Part shown: positions 1 to 5,647 of the stretch, piece after piece
Position numbering within the stretch: the stretch's first letter is position 1
Layout: each line of letters opens with the position of its first letter
Assembly: GCA_013330315.1 (NCBI GenBank)
Contig: DUIO01000110.1
Location: 2,304 to 8,507, forward strand
Reading direction: 5' to 3'
Origin: Methanosarcina sp.
GTDB lineage: Archaea; Halobacteriota; Methanosarcinia; Methanosarcinales; Methanosarcinaceae
DNA: 6,204 bases
Program-made: the position numbers and the translations under genes
The notes under the pieces: generated by a model
Databases searched by the model: none
Seen by the model: only the letters and a program-made list of their open reading frames with translations
Told to the model about the DNA's origin: nothing

Positions 1-644
1 AAGGTAATTTCGGGAACACTGAATTGAGTGAATTCTCTCGCCAGTTTATTAGTAGAAGGAGAGTGAGCATCAGAATTTGTAAGGAAGGTCAGTCTGTGCA
101 GCTCTTCAATTCTGTCCGCATAGTTGCTGTCCGCACTCAGGCCAAGTTCAATAAAAGAAACATAGTCTGTCATGCTCCCATAGCAGCTTTCCAGGCTGTC
201 ATGGTAACCGTAAAGAGCAGTCCAGGGGGTAAAAGCATGGCAGGGGCCGATAAGAGCCCCAAGGTCTTTTGCAATCTCGGCAATCTCACATCCGTCGAGC
301 TTAACTGTCGGACGTCCGTCTGATTCAAGATTACCGAAAGGGGAAATCCTTCCTGCCAGCTCCTCGGCTTTTGAAATCGAAGGTAAAATCAGGAGGTGAT
401 GCACCCGGTCTATATCTTCGATTTCAGTAGTCGGGATGAAAAATATGTCTCCTATCCGGATTTCTTCATCTGAAATAGCTGCTTTCTTAATATCTTCAAT
501 CCATTTAGGATGGGTACAGTCCCCTGTTCCGATAAGCTCCATCCCTTTTCTTGCAGCTTCTCTTGCAATTGTTGGCAGTTCCATTTTAGCCGAGCATGCC
601 ATCGAATACTTTGAATGGAGATGGAGATCTGCGTTAACTTTCAT
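1..644 (-). CDS. endoQ: Endonuclease Q-like PHP-domain protein (partial, C-terminus cut by window edge)
   Basis: The frame is open from an ATG at 644 to the window edge, giving 214 residues. It has the PHP metallo-phosphoesterase pattern: N-terminal ADLHLHSKYS (H8, H10), TGD (D42), an acidic TTEIED block (E74), VHHLL (H82/H83), GPCHAFTPW (H136), FIELG (E166) and NSDAH (D192, H194). These are the expected metal ligands of the fold. The overall pattern matches the family formerly called TIGR00375, whose characterised archaeal member is endonuclease Q. That enzyme nicks DNA 5' of uracil, hypoxanthine and abasic sites. Family members are roughly 400 residues, so about half the protein lies outside the window. 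GAAAGG lies 10 nt before the ATG as a weak ribosome site. The gene follows the PAC2 gene after 68 nt with no clear terminator, so co-transcription is plausible. Activity is inferred from family; another PHP-type nuclease is the alternative. Confidence 0.85.
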   Translation of the reverse strand, partial: MKVNADLHLHSKYSMACSAKMELPTIAREAARKGMELIGTGDCTHPKWIEDIKKAAISDEEIRIGDIFFIPTTEIEDIDRVHHLLILPSISKAEELAGRISPFGNLESDGRPTVKLDGCEIAEIAKDLGALIGPCHAFTPWTALYGYHDSLESCYGSMTDYVSFIELGLSADSNYADRIEELHRLTFLTNSDAHSPSTNKLAREFTQFSVPEIT

Positions 645-712
645 TTCCGAGCCTTTCGCCAGACGTTTTTAATCTTCAGGTTCAGTATTTGGTTATCTCT
701 TTATCCGAACAG

Positions 713-1483
713 TTATCCTATATACCGCAGGTCTTCTTCTGTAGGTTTAACTTCAGGGAAATTCTGCTGCTCTTCTTTCTCTTTTAGCTTTTCGAGGATA
801 TTCTCCATTTCCTCGGCCTTCTTCTTAAGGGAATCAGTATTTACCTCTATCCCGAAAATACCACACAGAACCCTCAGAAGAGACTGGGCACTTTTTGGGT
901 CCATCAGGTATCCGGGTGTCATTCCCATGAGGCAGGCGGCATCTATGCCTCTCATCCCGCTAAAAGCTACAAGTAAGCCGGATGCTCCTACGATTCCCCC
1001 GCTTGGCTCAGATTCTCTGAACTCGACTCCGTATTTTTTAATCTCTTCGATCAGCTCGGTGCTGTTAGCAACTCCAAGGACTGTCTCTTCATAGGTAAGT
1101 TTGCCTGTCGGGTAGCCTCCAAGGGTGTATATCCTGAGGATTTTTAATTCCTCTGCAATATCAAGGTAGAGAGAGCAGAGCTCATAATGCCCCTGTGCAG
1201 TAGTGCTCTGGTGGTCTCCTACAAGAAATATAATATCAGTGTCTTTTGCTCTCCCGTGGTATATGGTGTTGCTTACTGGGCGGACGGTACAATCTTTATT
1301 GACGAGGACCTGAGGCGGAAAATGAGGGGAATATACTTCCATAATCTTTTCAGCTTCGAGTTCGTCTACAAGATGCTCTGCTACCAGCTTGCCCACAAGC
1401 CCTACGCCAGGAAGTCCTACTACCATTATGGGGTTTTTGAGTGCAAGATTTTCTTTCAGGCGGACAAGTGTACTTTGCTGCAT
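713..1483 (-). CDS. PAC2-family protein (proteasome assembly chaperone-like)
   Basis: This 256-residue protein begins MQQSTLVRLK. The PAC2 fold is indicated by the N-terminal strand-loop IMVVGLPGVGLVGKLVAEHL (residues 19-38), by FLVGDHQ (86-92), by LGGYPTG (121-127) and by the glycine-rich GGIVGASGLLVAFSGMRGI (162-180). Residues about 216-242 form a charged, coiled-coil-like helix, and the chain ends DLRYIG. Archaeal relatives (PbaA/PbaB) bind the proteasome alpha ring or act as chaperones; which type this is cannot be told here. The frame is open upstream to 1618, but that extension runs through nop10 in another frame. The ATG at 1483 sits 8 nt after the nop10 stop and is preceded by two AAGGAT motifs, so it is the better start. 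The position at the end of a translation operon fits the known archaeal gene order. Confidence 0.88.
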   Translation of the reverse strand: MQQSTLVRLKENLALKNPIMVVGLPGVGLVGKLVAEHLVDELEAEKIMEVYSPHFPPQVLVNKDCTVRPVSNTIYHGRAKDTDIIFLVGDHQSTTAQGHYELCSLYLDIAEELKILRIYTLGGYPTGKLTYEETVLGVANSTELIEEIKKYGVEFRESEPSGGIVGASGLLVAFSGMRGIDAACLMGMTPGYLMDPKSAQSLLRVLCGIFGIEVNTDSLKKKAEEMENILEKLKEKEEQQNFPEVKPTEEDLRYIG

Positions 1484-1491
1484 AAAAATCC

Positions 1492-1647
1492 TTATCCTTT
1501 CTTTGCCATTCTGCGGTACTTTCCGTAAGGGTCCTGAGGAGAAAAGCGAGCCGGAATAGCGGGTAAGGTATCTCCCCCGCAAACCGGACATTTTTCCCTT
1601 AAGGTGTACCTGCCGCAATTTTTACATTTGCGGATCTTTTGTCCCAA
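1492..1647 (-). CDS. nop10: H/ACA RNP protein Nop10 (51 aa, TTG start)
   Basis: Reading the minus strand from a TTG at 1647 gives 51 residues with the sequence pattern of archaeal Nop10: GQKIRKCKNCGRYTL, then CPVCGG, then PAIPARFSPQDPYGKYR. Four cysteines (C8, C11, C20, C23) form the zinc site of the N-terminal beta hairpin, and the C-terminal PARFSPQDPYGKYR linear segment contacts Cbf5. In archaea Nop10 acts with Cbf5, Gar1 and L7Ae in guide-RNA-directed pseudouridylation of rRNA. The aif2a TGA stop lies in the same frame only 6 nt upstream, and no ATG or GTG occurs before the zinc motif, so TTG is forced as the start. AAAGGCGTGAT just upstream, inside aif2a, can serve as a degenerate ribosome site. 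Length matches the family's usual 50-60 residues. Confidence 0.95.
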   Translation of the reverse strand: MGQKIRKCKNCGRYTLREKCPVCGGDTLPAIPARFSPQDPYGKYRRMAKKG

Positions 1648-1653
1648 AGGGCA

Positions 1654-2460
1654 TCACGCCTTTGTCGATTCGATATGCCGTTTGAAAGTCCCATGTCCAC
1701 CGAGTTTAGAGATAGCATCTATCGCCGTTTGGGCGGATTTCTTAAGGACTGATTCGGCTTTCTTATAGTCAGGAGCTATCACCTTGATTCTGTATCTTGG
1801 GGCTCCTGTGTAACTTATTTCGAGCCTGACATCTTTTCCATCGACATCGCTGATGGAATTTGCAGCATGGAGGGACTGTTTTATGACCTCTATACCATCT
1901 GGAAGATTACAGGTCAGGTCCACATACCCTGCGATATCAACGAAGGGCAGTTTGATGTTTTCTCCTGCGATTTTAGTTATACTCTTTAAGTATTTCTTGT
2001 TGACCTTGAGTCCTTTAAATGCCTTTTCCCCTTCAATAGCTGCTTCTTCAAAGGCGGAATAAGCGCTTCCGAACTCCTCGACAAGTTTCTCATGCAGAGC
2101 TCGCAGGTCATTTTCTTCGGTCTTAGTCTCTTCAGCCACGAACTGGAGCCACTTGGCGGCTTTCTGCTCATTCTTCCATTCCTGGATTTTAGCCCGCCGC
2201 TGGTGCTCGTTCACGTCTTTCAATGAAAGGTCTATGTGGCCGCGGGAAGGGTCCACGTTCAGGACCTTGCAGACTATCTTCTGCCCTTCCCTGACGTAGT
2301 CCCTGACGTATTTGACCCAGCCTGCTTTAATTTCGGAGATATGGATGAAACCTTCCCTTCCCCCGAATTCCTCAAGCTCGACGTAGGCTCCGAAATCAGT
2401 TACATTCTTCACCGTACAGACAACAAACTCTCCGACTTCGGGCCAGTTATCGTTTCCCAT
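1654..2460 (-). CDS. aif2a: Translation initiation factor aIF2 subunit alpha
   Basis: This 268-residue protein is the alpha subunit of heterotrimeric aIF2, which brings initiator Met-tRNA to the small ribosomal subunit. Residues about 9-81 form an S1/OB RNA-binding domain: GEFVVCTVKNVTDFGAYVEL, then EGFIHISEI, then GQKIVCKVLNVD and HIDLSLKDV. A helical middle domain follows (about 85-170). The C-terminal alpha-beta domain (about 172-260), which docks on the gamma subunit, includes RYRIKVIAPDYKKAESVL. I chose the ATG at 2460. An in-frame GTG at 2469 would add three residues, but AGTGGTG around it looks more like the ribosome site for the ATG. The gene starts 72 nt after rps27e and ends 6 nt before nop10, a linkage widely conserved in archaea. 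At the position of eukaryotic Ser51, by eye alignment, this protein has Lys45. Confidence 0.96.
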   Translation of the reverse strand: MGNDNWPEVGEFVVCTVKNVTDFGAYVELEEFGGREGFIHISEIKAGWVKYVRDYVREGQKIVCKVLNVDPSRGHIDLSLKDVNEHQRRAKIQEWKNEQKAAKWLQFVAEETKTEENDLRALHEKLVEEFGSAYSAFEEAAIEGEKAFKGLKVNKKYLKSITKIAGENIKLPFVDIAGYVDLTCNLPDGIEVIKQSLHAANSISDVDGKDVRLEISYTGAPRYRIKVIAPDYKKAESVLKKSAQTAIDAISKLGGHGTFKRHIESTKA

Positions 2461-2532
2461 TCGCACCACTTCTCGATTTTTGTCTTTTATTACTCTCTAC
2501 TATACTCCTGTCCAGCACTTTTACCGATTCGG

Positions 2533-3009
<477 letters not shown>

Positions 3010-3051
3010 TTACACCTTTTTTAATGATTATTGGTATTGAGCGCATTTCCG

Positions 3052-3067
3052 GCTTTTGCGGAAAAGC
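3052..3067. repeat. Perfect inverted repeat (6-bp arms, 4-nt loop)
   Basis: Arms GCTTTT and AAAAGC flank GCGG on the plus strand. It lies between the predicted rpl44e TATA box and transcription start, so it may be an operator-like palindrome and probably not an RNA hairpin. It could also be chance. Confidence 0.4.
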
Positions 3068-3070
3068 GTC

Positions 3071-3080
3071 GATATATAGA
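3071..3080 (-). promoter_or_regulatory. Probable TATA box of the rpl44e operon
   Basis: The minus strand reads TCTATATATC, preceded by purine-rich AATAAG as a possible BRE. TATA-to-start spacing in archaea predicts transcription beginning near 3047-3050, leaving a leader of about 40 nt before the rpl44e ATG. This is inferred from motif and position only. Confidence 0.55.
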
Positions 3081-3091
3081 CTTATTGAATA

Positions 3092-3115
3092 TACGTATGG
3101 CGTTACGTATGGCGT
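3092..3115. repeat. Tandem duplication of TACGTATGGCGT
   Basis: Two perfect adjacent copies of a 12-bp unit occur, each containing the palindrome TACGTA. They end about 12 bp upstream of the rpl44e TATA box as read on the minus strand. This is where an archaeal activator or dimeric regulator could bind. The repeat itself is directly visible; any role is inferred. Confidence 0.75.
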
Positions 3116-3247
3116 TTTATTTCCTGGGAAGCTATTATTTGGGAAGCCTTTGATTGATGAGTTTGAATCGTCTTGACCTCTTTTTGTTCCGAATTCAGAG
3201 TGGCAGTCTCTATCGAAGACGAGGTCAGAGCACGCTAACAAGGTTAA

Positions 3248-3279
3248 GCTACACAGATATAGCTACACATATAAATACT
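3248..3279 (+). promoter_or_regulatory. Direct repeat AGCTACACA x2 next to a plus-strand TATA-like box
   Basis: AGCTACACA occurs at 3248-3256 and 3262-3270, a 14-bp period, followed at once by TATAAATAC (3271-3279). On the plus strand this resembles an archaeal promoter with an upstream repeat. Any transcript would start near 3300-3305 and run toward gins51 in antisense. No gene follows on the plus strand, so this may be chance AT-rich sequence. Confidence 0.3.
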
Positions 3280-3318
3280 AATACTATTACCTGAAGTGCT
3301 CTCTTCATCATGAGACAT

Positions 3319-3339
3319 AAACCTGCAATTTACAGGTTT
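3319..3339. repeat. Hairpin with 7-bp perfect stem
   Basis: AAACCTG (3319-3325) and CAGGTTT (3333-3339) flank a 7-nt loop. It lies about 50 nt beyond the gins51 stop and could protect or define the 3' end of that mRNA. On the plus strand it is followed by TTTTC. No oligo-T run follows on the minus strand. Confidence 0.4.
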
Positions 3340-3372
3340 TCTGATGCTTCTGCCCCCAACTGCTTTTCTGGC

Positions 3373-3377
3373 AAAAA
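3373..3377 (-). terminator. Possible oligo-T terminator after gins51
   Basis: The minus strand reads TTATTTTTGCC starting about 10 nt after the gins51 stop. Archaeal RNA polymerase can terminate at short T-runs without a hairpin. Five Ts is weak, so this is a candidate only. Confidence 0.25.
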
Positions 3378-3390
3378 TAAGCTGCATGTT

Positions 3391-4116
3391 TCAATTCTTT
3401 TCGGAATTCTTCTCTCCGGAATTTTTATCTCCGGCAGCAACTAGTTTTGCTGCGTTCCGCTTTATCAGCCCTGTTGCATTCAGTTGCGGCAAAACAACAA
3501 CGTCTTCAGCATTGACCGTATAGTTCCGGCCGTCCGCACCTGTGAAGGTAGGCAGATCCTTCAGTATTCGAACAACAACATATTCTTCGTTTATGTTGGT
3601 TTTGCCCGTTTCCGTCCCCTTCCCCTCTGCAGCCACGATAACCTCCCTGCCCGTCGTTTCTACAAGAATAGCAGGTATTTGTGCAGATGCTTGTCTAGCT
3701 TCCCCCATTCTGGGCCAGACAGCAATCTTTCCGGAATTAGGGTAAAGGATCGGTCCCAGAAGCTCTATTTTTACAGCTTCGATTCCCTGAAGCACCAGAT
3801 CATACAGCATTTTTTCCGCAGGGAGCAGCTTTTCAATATCCTTTGATATGGGTTTGTCAGCATGAGACTGGATCGTTGCCCTGGTAATGACCTTTCCTAT
3901 TCTTTTCATAAAGATAGTCTCAAGGTCAGAAAGTGCCCTTTCATGCTCGTCATTGAGCATCTTTGATTCCGGAGAACGCGGATTATTTATCTTACCTATC
4001 TCTTTCTCGAGTTCCCGGATATATTTTTCGGCTTCCAGGTAAAAATCAGCCGGAATTGTCTTTAATGTCTGGTTTTTTTCTTTATACAGCGTCTGGCTGA
4101 TTTCTTCTATATCCAT
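3391..4116 (-). CDS. gins51: GINS complex protein, Gins51 (Gins15) type
   Basis: This 241-residue protein has the A-then-B domain order of the Gins51 class. Residues about 1-120 are mostly helical (EAEKYIRELEKEIGKI, ERALSDLETIFMKRIGKVITRA, KLLPAEKMLYDLVLQGIEAV). Residues about 179-226 form the small beta domain: YVVVRILKDLPTFTGADGRN, then AEDVVVLPQLNATGLIKRNAA. A linker of about 55 residues joins them, and the tail is polar (KNSGEKNSEKN). GINS joins MCM and a Cdc45/RecJ-like protein in the replicative helicase; euryarchaea with only Gins51 form homotetramers. I chose the ATG at 4116 because GAGGTG (4126-4131) precedes it by 9 nt. An in-frame GTG at 4128 lies inside that ribosome site. The gene overlaps the priS end by 35 nt, indicating translational coupling, and the priS-gins51 pairing itself supports the call. 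Confidence 0.9.
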   Translation of the reverse strand: MDIEEISQTLYKEKNQTLKTIPADFYLEAEKYIRELEKEIGKINNPRSPESKMLNDEHERALSDLETIFMKRIGKVITRATIQSHADKPISKDIEKLLPAEKMLYDLVLQGIEAVKIELLGPILYPNSGKIAVWPRMGEARQASAQIPAILVETTGREVIVAAEGKGTETGKTNINEEYVVVRILKDLPTFTGADGRNYTVNAEDVVVLPQLNATGLIKRNAAKLVAAGDKNSGEKNSEKN

Positions 4117-5326
4117 ACTCTGCAACACCTCTACAAATCAGATATACGGCTGCGTACTCCGGAACTTCCTGTATGCCCTCTTCTACTCTTAAATCCTTGC
4201 CCTTCAACTGTACCGAGAAAGGTTTTGAAACAGTTACTTTTACCGATCTTTCGCCAAAAACAACTGCATCGTTAAGCGGATCAAACCCTTCCAGCTCTGA
4301 CAGAGCAAGCTTTTTAACCTGCATTCCGGACCCGCCGTGAAGGGACCCGGGTACACGGATGAGCCTTTTGATATCGGCAGTCACAGGTTCATCAACACTG
4401 GCTCCAAACCTGTGCAGGAAATTTTCCATTGATTCCTGCATAAAATATGCGGCTATCTCCTTAAAATTTCTTACGTCGAAGTCCAGCCTTCCTTTCTCCA
4501 CAATATCCTTTAAGCCGTTTTCACTGTTAGTAATGCTAATCAGCTTTTTTATTGTAGTATCCCCTACTTTCTCATGCTTCCGAAGTTCGGGAAACATATC
4601 TTTTTTGTATTTCTTTTCGCACTCTGCTTTCATATAATCAGTAAGGTAAAGTGCAACTCTCTTTCCCCACCCGCAATCGTATCCTGTAAGTATGCATTTC
4701 ACAGGCACATTTTTAATGCCTTTAAATGACTTTGAGCCCGTTCCAAAATCCCCATCCATCGCGACTTCCTTGAAAAAATACTTAAAATCAATATCCCTTC
4801 CGCTAACATAATTTACAATTTCCCTTCTCTCAGAACTTCCGAGTTTCAGGACTTTCGGGCTGGTAATATGGAAATGGTATCCTCTCCCCCCGGAAAATAC
4901 AAGCTCAATTTCCTGTTCCGAGAACCCAAAATCATCCAGCAGGAAATCCATGAGCTTAAAAGTTTCTTTTTTTACAAGCTCAAGCATATCAGCATAATTC
5001 CTCGGCGCATCCGGCAGGTGGTCTGCATCAAGGTCAAAAATAAGCTCTGCCCCGAGCCAGTTTTTCTCATTCATTTTTCGTGCGTCAGGGTATTCGTAAT
5101 AAGCCGTAGAATTGTAGACATGCGCAGGAGCCATACCGTAAAGGTAATCAAGGGCTTCTCCGGGCGAGCCAAAAGACTTGTGCCTATGCATCATTTTTTC
5201 CGGCATATCGTCATAGAAGATAAAAGCCCATTCTCTGTTAGGCAGGTGGTCAGGGAGACCTATCTCAGCGGTTTTATAATATTTCTGAAAACAGGATTTC
5301 AAATAACGGGTAGTTCGGCTGTCCAT
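4082..5326 (-). CDS. priS: DNA primase small (catalytic) subunit PriS
   Basis: This 414-residue protein is the catalytic subunit of archaeal/eukaryotic-type primase, which works with PriL to make primers. The catalytic acids sit in ELIFDLDADHL (D98, D100), with D312 in VDEPVTADIKRLIRVPGSLH as the probable third acid. The nucleotide-binding motif SGGRGYHFH spans 145-153 (S145, R148, H151/H153), and H330 lies in PGSLHG. GYDCGWGKR (215-223) lies between the catalytic blocks. The position after SLHG where many archaeal PriS have Lys is Gly332 here. The ATG at 5326 has no Shine-Dalgarno sequence; the preceding leader is built of CCC and AAA runs. A TATA-like box at 5374-5383 is placed for a short leader. 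The length is slightly above the usual 330-400 residues. It is the first gene of a unit with gins51. Confidence 0.97.
   Translation of the reverse strand: MDSRTTRYLKSCFQKYYKTAEIGLPDHLPNREWAFIFYDDMPEKMMHRHKSFGSPGEALDYLYGMAPAHVYNSTAYYEYPDARKMNEKNWLGAELIFDLDADHLPDAPRNYADMLELVKKETFKLMDFLLDDFGFSEQEIELVFSGGRGYHFHITSPKVLKLGSSERREIVNYVSGRDIDFKYFFKEVAMDGDFGTGSKSFKGIKNVPVKCILTGYDCGWGKRVALYLTDYMKAECEKKYKKDMFPELRKHEKVGDTTIKKLISITNSENGLKDIVEKGRLDFDVRNFKEIAAYFMQESMENFLHRFGASVDEPVTADIKRLIRVPGSLHGGSGMQVKKLALSELEGFDPLNDAVVFGERSVKVTVSKPFSVQLKGKDLRVEEGIQEVPEYAAVYLICRGVAEYGYRRNQPDAV
4126..4131 (-). promoter_or_regulatory. Ribosome binding site that sets the gins51 start
   Basis: GAGGTG on the minus strand lies within the priS coding end, 9 nt before the ATG at 4116. 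It argues against the longer GTG start at 4128, which would place the start codon inside the site. Confidence 0.65.
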
Positions 5327-5356
5327 GGTTTTAGGGTTTGGGTTTTGGATCTTGGG
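5327..5356. repeat. G/T-rich telomere-like run directly upstream of priS
   Basis: On the plus strand G-runs occur at 5327-5328, 5334-5336, 5340-5342, 5347-5348 and 5354-5356, separated mostly by T-runs. The priS leader on the minus strand is therefore C/A-rich with no ribosome site. The G-strand is the priS template strand and could form a two-tetrad quadruplex. It adjoins the ATG. Confidence 0.6.
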
Positions 5357-5373
5357 TAATGATTTTATTCAGG

Positions 5374-5383
5374 GATATATTTT
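5374..5383 (-). promoter_or_regulatory. Probable TATA box of the priS-gins51 unit
   Basis: The minus strand reads AAAATATATC with TCC just upstream as part of a possible BRE. About 25 nt downstream puts the transcription start near 5350, giving a leader of roughly 25 nt before the priS ATG. This is a motif-and-position inference. Confidence 0.5.
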
Positions 5384-5489
5384 GGATTTTTCCTAAGATA
5401 AATCATCTCATATTTTACTTTTGGTTATCTATAAATTTTCTTTTTTAACAGTTATCCCTTTTATTCTGTTCAAAAAATAGCCCACATGC

Positions 5490-5522
5490 AATAAATATAA
5501 AATAAATATAAAATAAATCTAA
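5490..5522. repeat. Three tandem 11-bp AT-rich units (AATAAATATAA)
   Basis: Two perfect copies (5490-5500, 5501-5511) are followed by a third with one change, AATAAATCTAA (5512-5522). The period is close to one helical turn, so the AT tracts face the same side of DNA. The units contain TATA-like sequence and may be part of the plus-strand promoter or a bent-DNA element. Confidence 0.7.
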
Positions 5523-5647
5523 TATAGATAAGAGACTCAGAAACAAATCTCATTAACCATTAATATACAGCAATTCTATTATTGTCTTTTAATCAACAGA
5601 ACCGGAAACTGAGAAACGGAAAAATAATAAGAGCAGGGGCAAATTTT

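Larger units (their letters stand above)
5327..5647. other. AT-rich divergent spacer between priS and the FGE-like gene
   Basis: These 321 bases contain no supported gene. They hold the priS leader with its G-rich complement, the priS TATA-like box, three 11-bp AT-rich repeats and several AT-rich boxes on the plus strand that could serve the FGE-like gene (for example around 5521-5530 and 5561-5570). No tRNA, ncRNA fold or origin-type repeat was recognised. Confidence 0.55.

Noticed and set aside
1484..1618. Longer N-terminus for the PAC2 gene, starting at 1618
   Set aside because: The extra 45 codons lie on nop10 in another frame and show no PAC2 pattern; the ATG at 1483 has a good ribosome site.
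3092..3115. CRISPR-like or mobile-element repeat
   Set aside because: There are only two adjacent 12-bp copies, with no spacers, no terminal inverted repeats and no transposase or cas genes.
3225..3311. C/D box sRNA on the minus strand (ATGATGA at 3305-3311, CTGA at 3225-3228)
   Set aside because: The boxes are 87 nt apart end to end, longer than usual for archaea, and no clear D'/C' pair lies between them. Chance is likely in AT-rich DNA.
5327..5647. Replication origin next to priS
   Set aside because: The spacer is AT-rich, but I see no paired ORB-type inverted repeats and no orc1/cdc6 gene.
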